Positions 26,001 to 39,671 of a stretch of 64,000 nt of DNA are shown here, one piece after another. The position numbers and the translations under genes were made by a program. The stretch lies in assembly GCA_032191485.1 (NCBI GenBank), contig JAVDOI010000003.1:21621373-21685372 (forward strand), given 5' to 3'. Position 1 is the first letter of the stretch; every line of letters starts with the position of its first letter. Source of the DNA: Leptoclinus maculatus. Taxonomy: Eukaryota > Chordata > Actinopteri > Perciformes > Stichaeidae. The notes under the pieces are model-generated. The model did not search any database. It saw only the letters and a list, made by a program, of their open reading frames with translations, and was not told the origin of the DNA.

Positions 26001-29000
26001 GAGACTCAGAAGTGGTCTCATCTCAGAAGGAGATGGCTTCCATTCACATGTTTATCCTCTTAGATAAAATACAAAACATAAAAGAATAGTGCGGCCTTTT
26101 GTTTTCTTACCAAGTGTTAGATGAGAAGCTCGATACCACTCTTCACATTAAATATGAAGCCAGCAGCCAGTTAGCGTAGCTTAGCATAACGACTGGAAAC
26201 AGGGGGAAACTGCTAGCCTGGCTCAAATTTGCACATTATATCTCAGTTTATGTTTATAATTCATTAGATTGACAAATATTTTGGTGATATAGTTTGTTGC
26301 ATACTGTTCCCAAAGGTTTGAGAATGAGCTTCCACACACGAGCCATTTAGCGAGTAAAGATAGTGAAACATTTGTTAGTTTCTGTTTCGTTGCTGCATTC
26401 ATCAGTTGAATACCTGAATACCTTTTAGCTTTAGATGGTCGGTCAGACAAAATAAGCAATTAAAAGATATCACCCTGATCTCCGGGTGCTTGTGACAGAC
26501 ATTTTTCATTATTATTTTACACTCATTAGCTGCAGCGTTATAATCCATCTCCATAAAGGCCTATTTGTCCTCTGAAGTCTGTACACAGGCTTTTGAGATG
26601 TCCTTGTGGCAAACAAACTAACTTGGGAGAAAACGTACAGTTCATGTCTTTTCATTCTTGCAGGTCTCTGGAGATGTTGAAATAAGAGTCCCAAGTTAAC
26701 AAAGAGGAAGTTTCTTCCAGAAAAGTTTACATTTCGGTCTTTGCTCAGCTGCTACCGGCTCAGACCGTCCCTCGGTGCAGTAGACTCATGTTAGCGGCAG
26801 CTGTCATGGTTTCCCAAACTCTGAGGTGAAAGGTCAGCAGTTGGCCCCCGCAGACAGATTCCCATTCGACCAGCTTACGTCAGATGCCAGGAGCTGCGTT
26901 GACACAGAGTTGTTTTCACAGTGTTTTCCACTGTATCAGCTAGTTCCAGGTTTTATTGCTCTCTTCCGGAGTGGAAGTGATTTTTTTTTTCTTTCTTTTT
27001 GCCCAATACCCTTTTTTCCTCCCAGGAGACAATACCCCTCCCCAAGTTGACGGTTGTTCACTCAACCGTACAAGGTTCCCACAGGGTCAGGCCGCGTCCT
27101 CTCGCTCCGTCACCTCTTTGTTCACACAGCCTCGCTTCACATACATGAACACCCTCTTGTCTTTTCCCCCGCTATCCAAACAGGAGCATTTGTGTGTCAT
27201 CGCACACATCCAAAGCAGTGGTGTTTCCCATCACATGTACGGAGCTCTGCTCCACATGACCAGGGACTGTAATCCAATAATACAACCGTGCAAAAGTCAA
27301 GGGCTTTATTGTACATAAATCATCTTAGTTTTAGTTGGAAATGTCATTTTGTGTGTGAGAATAAAGCCGACTGTTCATTTGGTCAGCGATGAAAAGCAGC
27401 TTTGTTTGTGAATTTGAGTTCATCCAAAACTTAAAAACTGACAAATTCAGAGTCAGGAGATTTTCACAGCTGTATATATGATGTTTGTACGCCTAACATT
27501 TTGAACTTAACAGGCCACACTGGTCTGGGAATCTGCATCTAAAATAACACGCTGCTTGGAATGTCATTCTGTGCTGCCTCCATGTGTCTTTCCTGTCAAT
27601 CTCAAAGGTCTCATTTATTTAGGGTTTATTTAGGAGGACTTAAGTTGAGAGTTAAATCGTCAAAACTACAAAAACCTCCGTCACCACTTACAAAGCATGG
27701 GCCTTTGGAGTGGGAGAAAGCTGCCGATGAAGCAGTTACTGGGGTTGCAATAATTATTATCATTAGAGATTCATTTATTATCTTGATTGACTGATGCTAT
27801 TAATAATTGTTTGGTCTAAACATTGTGTGAAAATTATATATGATTAGAGGAGTTGGCTTAAATGCCCCAAACATAACATTACTTTTTATTAGATTAAATA
27901 TTTGAATATGTACCTGAATGCAAGATAAGTTAATAAACACGTTTTAATTTTACAAGAAGTGAAAAGGGGAGATTTCTTTTTGTTTTGCAATAAATAGCAG
28001 AACTATAAGCTCATAGATATTTATTTATGACATGGAAAATCTCTTTTTCTAATTATTGTATTAATTGCATATGCCACTTCCTGTTGGCTGTATTCCTGTT
28101 GCAGTGTGTCACATAGCTTGACTAACACTGCAGAAAGAAACGTCCATGCATGAGGATTCAGCACCTATTTATATATAATGGAGTGTTGATTCATTCTTAT
28201 TTAAATGCAGTACAAACTCATATCCCTCCATTGCTGCTGCTGCTTCATCTCTAACGTCCTCTCTCTCTGTGCTCTCCACAGGGTCAGCTGTCTCAAGCTC
28301 TCACCGTGCTGTCGGACCGAGCCACTGAGGCCAAAGAGTTCCTGGTTCAGCTGAGAAACATGGTGCAGCACATCCAGGTACCTAAATACACACAAAGACA
28401 TGCAGACAGCGGTGGCTTTGCACACTCATCCTCAACCCCAGGAGCAATGTTACCTCCCCCCCCCCCCCCCCCAGTCTGATCCCAGGCTGTCCACCACGGC
28501 ACGTCACTGCAGCAATCAACAGAAACAAAAAGGCTTATCGTATTATTTCACTGCCTGGAGTTTGGTCGTTGTCCAGCCACAGTGCTGCATATGAGAGGTG
28601 GAGAACGACACTATTTAAAGATTGCTCTATTCAATGAAACCTATGTATCCCCATATAACACCGGCGCAGCATTTCTCGGCTGCAGGTTTCAGGTCTTTTG
28701 AACGCGTGAGCGAGGATATTGATTTGAGTGTACATTCAGTGGTATCACATGTACAGTACTTAGTGTAAGCACAATATATTGACCGGGAATAGATTAACAT
28801 GCTGGAAAACCTTCTACTGTGTGTGGAGACAAAAAGCTGCACGCCGTCGGCTGTAGAGGCCGATTAGAGGAGGAAGGTGGGATTAAAAGCCCTCGCTGAT
28901 TATCGAACACACAGTCAGATGAGGCTACAGGGAAACCCGTCACGGTGGGAGATGCAGGATAGGAAAGGAGGCGAAGGAGGAGGAGATAGTTGTGATGTGG

Positions 29001-32000
29001 GAAAACATAATTGTACGTGCACTACTCACTTCATGATGACTTTATCCACCCACCTCGTTCGATGACGAGCTACTGGAGGAGACGTGTGAATGAAGATGCA
29101 TTTTTAAATGAACTATAAATCTTATTATCTGTATATACTTCAGTGTGCTGCTATTAAATTGGATTGCCTAAGGGATTCACTCATTTAGTATATATATATA
29201 TATATATATTTCGTTTTTTAGATGCGTTCTTCTTTTCAGCCTTTGCCCGTTGTCTTGCAGGAGAACGGAGTGGAGTTCGAGGCCTGTTTGGTGGCGCAGT
29301 GCGACGCCCTCATCGACGCCCTGAACCGACGCAAGGCCCAGCTGCTGTCTCGAGTAAACAAAGAGCACGAACACAAACTGAAGGTGAGTGAGCACGAGCA
29401 CACAAAGTAATATCCAGTTCGTCTCAAAATGTCAGAGATGTACGGGGGCGGTGTGTGTAATGTGAATATGTGGCTGTTTTTGCATTAAACATTTGGGAAC
29501 TGGAGCTGGATTTTCAGATTCTGCAACAACAACTTAGACCTGACAAAAATAGATGCCACAATATTTGGGATGAATTATGTATTTCAGACAACTGGTGGCT
29601 TCTTGATTGGTACGAAAATCACATCAACACTGGCTCTACTGAACCGAACTGAAACCATTTGCTGCCTGCGAGGACGGAAATTAATTTAAATATTAATGTT
29701 GTATTTTAAAAATGGTAAAGCTGTTTCGCATGTTTAAGATTCAAATGCACTTTGGCACAAGAAGTGAAACTCGATTCCACTGATTTCAGAGACATAAAGT
29801 GCCACATTTTGTCTTTACACCATCTTCAACACATTGAACGGGAGGACATAACCGAGAGAGGGAGTCAACAGGAGGAGGAGGAGGAGGAGGGAGAGATACA
29901 TTTGTGCTGTACAGCATCCAATTTCACGCTTGGACGCTCTGTAGAATCAAGGTTTCACACGTGTAGGTGGTTTGAGAAACACAGCCTGTGCATGGCTTCA
30001 TGTGAGCACGCTCATGCACTGACACATATTTTGCTTTCTTTTCTCCATGTGTGAAATATTAAGATGTGAGGCATTGCATTGGAAGTGCCTCATAAATCAC
30101 TGACAAACTGAAACACTCATTTTCATTTGATTCACATTTAGCTCTCTACGAGGAGGACCGGGCCCTTTTTCTTTCTGTGTTTTTTTTAGGTTTAATTTGA
30201 ACACTTCCAAGTTTTTAAATTCAAACATTTAGGGGCAAAGACCGAGCTGAGTCTTACCACCATCCCTCCCTCTGCAAAGAAACCAGGACAGGACACACAG
30301 TGACACTCTGAGCAGTATTTAGCTGCACATATGCTCCAGTCAAACAGAACGCGTACGTTTTGCAGGTTAGAAATATAAAACCTCTCACTCTCACAGCCTG
30401 CAGTGTCACAACTGTCAGAATTACAGCAGCTATTACTGTTTTACGTAACACACTGCGACATGTTTACAGGCTCCAGCTCTAAACTGCAGCTGTTGCTGCT
30501 TTTACTGCCCGTAGGCGGCGCTGGCTGGTCTGGAGAACTGCAGGTTCAGAAACCTGCAGATGTGCAGGACCTACTTTTGGGCGCCATTTTGCACGCTCAA
30601 AATGCGAACTCTGTTCCGTTAATGATTGGTTGGCTGTTAAGTGACGGACGGGTGTTTAATGTGGGGCATCGGACACAGACGGAGGAATGTTAATGTATCT
30701 CAGATCTGATCCCTCCCGTCAGCCAACAGATCGGTGCCTCCGTGTGTCGTTCGCTGAATCTTAATGCCAGAATGGCACATGTCTCTGTGGCGGCTCTGAT
30801 ATTCTTTTTTTACTGCCCTGCTCACTCACTCGAGGACACGGCTTCCATCATAGGAGTTTCCCACAGAGTCAGTGATGCAAGAAACTCTCACTTTCACATG
30901 CTCTGTGCTCCTGGAGGGCAGAGCTGATCGTTTGAGGTAGATATCAGCAGCAGTAACACTGAGGAAGATCAGTGGAGGCATCGCGTGTTGCTCTGGAGTG
31001 GACCTCCAGTAATTGGACATGGCCGGTCAGCGGGATGCTTTCTGCTTCATTAGCACGTGGCTCAGCTGCGGAAGTCGTCCTGCAGCCGTAATTGAACGAG
31101 ACACATTTCTGTCCCGCTGCACTCCTGATGTTCATGTAGCCCTTTCTGTATTTTCCAGATGTAGCATCTCAGATATGATTTATTTACATATGAAAAGCAG
31201 ATTGTTGCATAAAACAAAATGCCAGCTATGCATATTATACGTGTCCAATTAAGAAACTAACAAAGTGCCCTGATTAGTCCTGCTGATTCAGTCACACAAA
31301 GCTCTTTTTATGTGAGGAACCCATTAAAACAAACTCAATTAATAACAGTTTAAACGGCTGCAGCTGACTCGCCGTCTCCTTCCTGCTGCTCTCCTCTGGT
31401 ACTGCACGCTGACGCCAAAGCCCAGTCGCCATGGGGACCGGGACGTGGCGAGCGTGTTGTTTGAAAGCTGTGGAGGCGAGAGAAGTATAGTCCATAATAA
31501 CGTTAGTCAGCTTCCGCTTTTGTCCTGCGCACCAGGAGGACTGACCCGTGTGTTTGTTCAGAGGAGGAAGGTGCTTTCATGGCAGTTTGTCACACTGAGC
31601 GGTTACAAAAGCTCCTTCACTCAAACATCTGTGCAGCAGTGCCAAGGCAAACCACCAACAACCTCCTCTGGGGACATACTGTATGTACTGAGAACATGAC
31701 CTCCTTCATTTAATATCTGTAGCCCTGTTCATAGCTCATTTTAGTTTATCCTGGAAGCAATGTTCAAGGTTTTTAGACTGATTTTATTCCATTTGTCTCA
31801 CTTTATCTCAGCAAGATATGGAAATGAACTTACAAAGACACAAAGCTTGTTTAATTAATACTCCATCACAGTGAACTTTTTGCATGGCTTCTATATTTTA
31901 TTAAACGTTTTCCACAAAGAGCAGCGACGTTGGAATCAGAAGAGCTTTGGAATCCCTTAAACCAAGCACGTAATAATAACGCCGAGGAAACATTTTGACA

Positions 32001-35000
32001 TTTTAAAGTCATTCAGCAGCAGACGTCTCAGTTGTCTGAGCTTTCCACAAGCACTTGAATGCACCAACATTAAGAGTCTTTAACGTCAAAATAGTTTGAC
32101 GTTTCTACCGAGCATTAGTTCAGCAGATGGCAGATTTTCTTGCCTTTGGACGGAGCCAGGATAGCTGTTTCCAGTGTTTTATTGTGGAGAATGTATTAAA
32201 TATGAACCGAGCCTTTGCCGTCAGTCCCTTTCACTGTATGTCATCTGATGAGGAATTCTTCTGAGGGCTTATTAGAGAAACACAAAGTGAATCAGAAACT
32301 AAGCGTCTTCTGCGTTTGCCACCGGATGCTTCGTGCTCTGCACACCCGGCGCGGGTCGTTTAATGAGTGCAGCTGCATTGAGGCTATTTTTATTTCCACT
32401 GTAGTGATTTGCTGACCTCCCTGTTGACTCCTCGTCATCTGACTGAGTGTGTTGCTCCAGGGGATCCCTGCTACCCGGATTCCTCCTCCTTCAAGCGCTC
32501 AAACACGGGGAACGGTTTGGACCGCACAGAGATGAACATTTCTTTAAATATCGAATGATTAATTCTCCCATGAACAACCGTCTTTATGGCTGCAGTGGGA
32601 TCTTCAGCACAGAGGATGAGCATGAAATATGAAGAATGCTGCTGTATTCAGTACGGGTATTATTCATCAGTATTTGTGCTTTTTATAAAGTACTTTTTGT
32701 TGATCCACAGAAAACCTTTTTAAGGCTGCACCGACATCATTGATTAACAATTAATAATTTAGCCTTCATAATGATAAACAGTGTCCGTCCCAGTTTTACT
32801 AGACTTCAACGTCTTCATCGTCGTAGTTTGTGTCTATACTATAAACAGATAAAAGCAGGAAACACTGGTGATTTCTGTGTAATTGGTACTTAAATAGTTG
32901 AATAGTTGCTGATTCTTTTCCAGTCTATTGACATTGATTCATTGTTTCAGCTCTAATAATTAGTTATTGAGCTAAAAATGCAAAACATTCTTTAGTTTAA
33001 GCTTCTACAATGTACATTTGCTGCTTGTCTTCGTAGATTGAATGTATTTGGGTTTTTGGAGTGTTGGTCAAACTATATAACCATTTTATAGACTAAACGA
33101 TTAAACAGTTAATTGAACTTATCCTTGACGGTGATGAATCTGACAGATCTGACATTTCCGAGGTGAAGCTCATCTTTCTGTTGCATCTTCTGTGCCTCCG
33201 TCTGAGTAAGAGACACATTAATGCCGAGCGGGAAGCGCCTCGATCCCCGCTGACAGCTGAGCGTTTGTGGAAGTGGCCCTTGTCACTTCCTCTGACCGTC
33301 ACTGCGGCGTGTAACATACAGGAAGCAAAGCAGGAAGTGATTGTAATCCCTTTGCTCTTCTTCCTTTCATCTCGTAACAGTTTGATCTAATGTTTCCCAT
33401 CACGATCCCTCTTGTCTCTCTTTTTGTCTTCCTCCTCTCCTCTCTTGCTGTTCCCTCTCCTCTTTTGCCTCCATCCATTTTCCCTTCTCATCTTTCTCTT
33501 CACTTTCCTCTCCTTCTGTCGCCACGTGTCAGTTTCATTTCATCGAATCATCCTCATGCACACAATGTCAGAGTCTCATACGCTTCATGTCAGGGTTGAC
33601 TGTAAGCCATCCTGAGCTGCTGCTGTACAGGGACAGGTTAGGTGAGGTGACTGCAGCCTCAGTATCTTACAAGGCCAAATTTGCCGCAGTGGCCTAATAA
33701 TTGACACAGAAAAAGATAGGAGTTAATTTATTTCACAAAGAGGCGGCGGGGCCTGCTGACTCACAGTATGTGTAGCTGATTAGATAATATTGGCCCCTTT
33801 TTTAAATATCCTGCCACGTTTGGTTGTTGTCAGTGCACGAATTTAATTACCTCTTTTTAGCGGAAAAAGCTTTAAAAAAAACCTCTGCACACTACCTGCT
33901 CAGCGTCAAGAGGTAAACAGACACAGTGAGAGACTAGCTGGTGAACATAGTGGAGCATTTAGCAGCTAAAGAGAGTTGGTGGAGACCAAAAACTGAGCTA
34001 GAAGGAGACTAAATATTGGTTAAGTTTGTCATATCAACTTAAATATTGATCGTATTTCAATGTTGTGTCCACTGCCCCCAGGTGGCCTAAAACATGTACG
34101 GTTACGGTAGGTTTTAAATAATATAACTCTTTTATAACACGAGTAGTAACCTGCTTTAATGAGTAAGAATACACGTCTCTGAGTCCTCGGATGAAGAAAT
34201 GTAACGAAAAAACCTGCTGCTCCAAACATGAACAACATCTGTAAAGTAAAGCGTGTTTTCAGCACTATTTTGCCTTCTTGTTGTTTGGGATCGTTTTGGC
34301 ATCGCTGTGGAGCTACTGTGACGGGTTTAATCACCGTACCATGACAGCCACATATGTCATCAGAGGACAGAGTTTGTTTCCGCTCGTTAGCTCCGTTCAT
34401 CTCTGCTTCTGCAGGAAACTGTGGCCCACTTCCCCTGTCCTGCACTCTCTCTCTCCCTCTCTCTCTCCCCCTTTTAATTCATAGCTCCCACATCTTTTCT
34501 CTCTTCGGATGCTTAGTTTCCTCCCACCTCAAGCTGCTGCTGTCCCTTCTTTTTGTGTTTGATTCAGGTGTACGAATCGTCCTCACACTGACTATCCACC
34601 CATCAGCGTTGTTGCCACTGGCAGCTTTTTTTTTTTATATCTTATTCCAAAGCTGAATAGCAGCAGATTTCAGGAGCAGACGACCGGAATGCTGAGAGAA
34701 GCTGCTCAGTAGGCAGTGAGAGTCGAAGGAAGGAGCGGGGGGGGGGGAAAGGACAAGATTGGATAAAAGTTGTCTGCAAAATCCCTCCACACGTATTGTC
34801 CTCTATGAATTAAGAGATTGTGATTCCAGCTGCGTTTTGGAGGAGTGACAAAAAAGTCTTGATTGTTAAACAGGCAGCGACAGCAGTGAGAAACTCTTCC
34901 TGGATCCACGCCAGGCCACTGCAGGGGTGAGGATGTTCCAGGCTTCACACAGCAGGGAGGGTTTTGCCCCCAGCCCAGAGAAATATAAACCGAATCACCA

Positions 35001-38000
35001 GAGACGGAATGAGATTTCCTCCCCTCACTGTATGGGAAGAGAGGTTAAACACGGCCCTCCTCTGATTGATTGCGGCACTAAAACAGCTCTGTTCAGTTTG
35101 TGTTTGAAGGCGCAGTTAAAAATAGTTTTTTCAGCTGCTCAAACAAACCCAACTGGGAACAGAAGTGTTCAGTTCTCTGAGGTTTTGAATGAAGCACGTC
35201 CAACGTGACGCGGTGATTATCACACCTCATTACAAACTCATGCTGTGCAGCCAAACAAGGTCATTTGAAATGAAAGTAAACTGAATGTTAAGTGGTTAAA
35301 ACATGCATTAACGCTGTGTTAGTGACGCTGGTATAGCCTAAAGATGATGCTGCCATTTTGGCCACAACAATAAACAGCAGGAGACGATACAGATTTGTCA
35401 AATGTTGCTGAATGTTAAGATAGACGCTCAGTGTGCAGGACTGCTTCATAGACATATTAGGTTAATGTAAATCAGCATTCACGTCGGTTTCCTGATTGAA
35501 TTTCCAGAAAAATGATAAATCATAATATATGTCGCTACTGTAATATAAAAAAGAATATACTGTATTGTATCTACATTGCCCACCCATACTTCTCTTATGT
35601 CCGTATGTGTCTTTACAGTGATGCTACATACAAGACACTGAATAATCTGTCACTGTATGAACATCTTCGCCGTTTGTTGAGTGTCGGTGCTGCAATACTT
35701 GCATATTGATGCCGGCGACTGCAGTCGTCAGTAAATCATCTTTATGTACTGTCGGTCTGCAGAAAGGATTTTCCTCTCCGTTCAGCCCCTCAGATAGCAA
35801 CAGTGAGGTTTCTGTTACCTAGCAACCCTTTGGTCCAGCACCTCCGTTTTTATTTCCCAGCGTTGCGAGGAGGCTCTGTGGACATCAGTGGTGTCAAGCA
35901 GGGGAGAGGGAATCTCCCCAAGTCTTATCAAATATCAAATCAATAGAACATCGTGGAGCGTTTTCTTTCTCATTGATTTAGAACTGCTCCCTTTCATTCA
36001 GATCATGTTAAAGGAAGATACATTATGAATGTGGGGGCAGGGCTGCAATAGAAAACGATTAAAGGACGGATTTCTCTGCGTTTTTCTCTGAGGCAGAAAA
36101 ATCAAAGACTGACGGCAGAGAATTCCAAAAAACGTCTGCACGTCTTCAGTGTGTGGCTGCTCGGGCGGTGTCGTCTCGTCTCGGAATGTGTAGCCGGTGA
36201 TGACAAAATGTCACTTTCCTTCCGTTAACGTCAGTAACAAGTCGCCCGGTGTCCCTTCGGCCTCCTCTTCCTCCCTCAATCTGTGTGCGAGTCTCAAGAA
36301 GGAAAAATGACTCAATCAATCACTTTGACAATCCTGCTGCTAATCTCGTTATTGGTATTCCTGCTGCTCCCTCTTCATCCATTAACGGCCGTGTTTAATC
36401 TGTGTTCTCCAGCCTCCTCCTTCCATCCTCCCTCTTTTCTTTCTCTGTCCTTCTTCTCTCCATTGTCGTCATGTTTCTTTTTGCCTTGAGCTCTCTCTGT
36501 ATCCATCCTTCTCCTCCTCTACTCTCCTTTGTCTCTCTTCCCTCATTTATCAACATTTCTGCCACCTTCTGCATATTTACTCCCCTGTAATTTCTCTGCA
36601 TCTCCAATCTTTCCTCCTTTTTTTTTGGCCCTATTTATACTCCACAGCACTCGCACAGTTTATTAAACCCTCTCTGTGCATTTTATTCATGTTCCACTCG
36701 AGAGTGATTACATGAAAAGGGTGATGATTAACATATGATTATCTTCCGTGTATGCTTGTTGTTGTTGTTGTTGTATTATACTTGCAAAACTTGATTTCCT
36801 CGCGGGTGTTTCTTCTTTTCTCCCTTATAATCCTCTCTTCTTCTTCTTTCTTTCCCCAGGTGGTTCGGGATCAGATCTCCCACTGTACGGTGAAGCTGCG
36901 TCAGACCACGGGGCTGATGGAGTACTGCCTGGAGGTCATCAAGGAGAATGACCCCAGTGGTTTCCTGCAGGTACGACGCACGACAAGTCTCTAATTCTGC
37001 TCAGAAGCTACAGCTTAAGCTTTTTTATGTCCTCTTTCTGGATGGAAGACGCTGTTTATTCTACTGGCTCGTAAAGCGCTGATTGGTTGAGGAGCCAAAA
37101 CACAAGTCTGATCTGCTGCTTCAGTGTGAACCATCCAGACCGGAGATAAAACTTTACTTCAAAGAGAAAAATAACCAAATCTGAACCGATAGATGACGTC
37201 GAGTTACAGTTTGTTTGTTGACAGGAGACGTTTTCACTGCCTTTGCTGAGCAATTTCACCTTGTTAACATCAAACTTACTTGACATCTTCAACAGTTTTA
37301 TGGCTTCCGTGTTTTGTTTTTGTGACTGAATCCGATGAGCAAACGCAGTATCGCAGTATATCCATGTATGTGCTTGTTGGTGGCATGAGTGGAGAGACCT
37401 TTTCGGATACAGATTTGACTTATTTACCGTGTCTTTTTAGCATAACCCAAACACATTTTTCACCCATTATGGTAAAGACAGCTGTCTCTAAACCCAACTA
37501 GATATTATTCTTTATATATGTTGGATTGTTAAGGGTTGTCTGGTTCCAGATACAGTTTTTGTTATCGATGAGTAACAGTTAGTTCATTTGTTGTCCTCAG
37601 ATCTCCGATGCTTTGATCCGGAGGGTCCACATGACAGAGGGCCAGTGGGGGAAGGGAACCCTCACCCCCAGGATGAACAGCGACTTTGACCTCACTCTGG
37701 ACAGCGGACCCCTCCTGCAGACGATCCACCAGCTGGACTTTGTCCAGATGAAAGGTAAAAGAGAGGAGAGAACGGGTACAGACACCTGAGGGATTTATAC
37801 AAGAGTGGGCTGAAGGAGAGCCGGCACAGCTACTCAAAGAGGCAAGTTCAAGCCCTCATGAGGGCTAATGTCTTCTCTACTGAAGACAGTAAATCCCGAG
37901 CACGCTGTGAAGGAGAATCACTATACTATACCGTCAGTGTTTGTAGTTCTGAATAGTTGGTTTATATGTAACTATGCACCATTTCCTCTAAAATCTAATC

Positions 38001-39634
38001 TGAAATTAGACAAATTGTCTCATGAATGACATTTTGAAGGGCTTTCATTTTGAAGTGCTACATCAGAATGTCCCGGTTCTGTCTGAGTGACACCTTGAGG
38101 TGGGTTCTGTGCTCATTTTAACAAGAGAATTGTTAAAAAAATGAGTGATAAAACCTTATTGTACCTATAATATGTTAGTATGCAGTAGATTTCTAAAATG
38201 TATTTCTGGACACTAATAATTTGCATTAGCAATTTAAAGTCCGCTTGTTTTGCATTCGACCTTATTATCTCTTAAAATCACTATTTTTACGAGTAAACGT
38301 GGAAATATATTCAGAAGCAGTTTGAGTTGGGGAACTTGCTGGATGTGTGTTTTGGTACCTGATAAACTTTACACAGAAAGTAGAAGACGTTTGATGTGTT
38401 TATATTTATGATTCGGAAGCTTTTGATTCCGGATTTATATATTCATAATTTAATTCATAAATGATAAATATTGAACAGGTCCTTCGTGCACAGCAGAGTC
38501 ATATCACGTGCATCAGCGGCTGTCCTTTCATATCTCACCTGGGCTGTAACGTTGTCCGTGTCTCTCCCCTCCTCAGTCCCAGCTGCTCCCATGCTCCAGC
38601 TGGAGGAATGCTGCACCCAGAACAACAGCGCCACGCTGTCATGGAAACAGCCACCGCTCTCCACCATCGTCGTGGACGGATACATCCTGGAGCTGGACGA
38701 TGGAAACATGGGGCTGTTCAGGGTAGGTTCCCCTCTGCAGGTATTCCTTTGTCTCCGCCGGTTGGGATTTATCTCTCAACTTTATTAGACGACAAACTTG
38801 TTACTCGCGAAAGCTCAACAAGGGAGGTCTTTGTTGGACACAAAGTGAAAAACAGGACCAGTTAGAGTAATAATTCACCTTTACAGAGCACCGCCCGCCT
38901 CTTTCTCAACAAAGACGCCTTCATTTGGCGCCAGGGAGGACACCAGCTCAGCCAGGGGAATGTGAAAGCAGCGCTTTGTCGCTGAAATCCCTCGATTGCT
39001 CTCTGGTACCGCACAGCTCTGAGTGATATGAGAGCAGGTCATGTGACGCACTGTAGGGAGGCATTGAATGACACAACGCCAAGAGAAAGGGTCCGTAATG
39101 CAGCTGCCAGCTGGGATGATCCCACAGGAAGTGTGATCTGGCATCAAAGCAGTATTTATACCCTCTCGGAGGTTCACCGTGAAATCCATCCAGCTAAGAC
39201 TCCCCAGTTCTCTATACATTGAAGCCGCCGCTTTGTTACAACAACTTAAACCCCCTGAACAACAATACCGTCAGTACAATGGAGAGGATATCTGTGTCCG
39301 ACCTCTAAACCTGTTCCTACATACAGTACAGCAGGTCTGTTGCCTCTCATGACGATCGATATGGAAGATCGTTCCACTTTCTTAAAGTGCTGTTAAACTC
39401 CCCGCCAAGTAGTTTAGATAATCTCAGAGAAACAGCGTGAGGTCTAAAGGGTCAATAGAGCCCTGAAACACACCGGAATCCTAATGGAGCCCCCATATTT
39501 CAATCTCAGCCTTCTCCCAAACTGTTGCCACCTTCTCAAAGCTCCTAAACATGTCCATCGCATTCCTGTTAACAGCTGGTGGCACATGATTAAAGTGGTT
39601 GGTTTTATTTGAATGCTCAATGGGCACACACACA

Positions 39635-39671
<37 letters not shown>

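Larger units (their letters stand above)
17460..28281 (+). other. trim9: trim9 intron 1 (10.8 kb)
   Basis: No further exon recognised. It carries CT, CA and AT microsatellites, poly-C, several dispersed repeats and a perfect 19-bp hairpin, listed separately. A stretch at 20358-20784 is open on both strands (139 and 127 codons) but resembles no known protein. Confidence 0.85.
29384..36859 (+). other. trim9: trim9 intron 3 (7.5 kb)
   Basis: No exon recognised. It includes a GGA run near 29869-29891, a GAGCATTTAG-type repeat at about 33895-34030, repeat sequence at 32880-33115, pyrimidine-rich tracts at 33400-33530, 34440-34490 and 36400-36600, and (TTG)n near 36757-36774. Confidence 0.85.

Noticed and set aside
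34029..34445. 138-codon minus-strand frame in trim9 intron 3
   Set aside because: Partly within dispersed repeat sequence, with no familiar protein motif.
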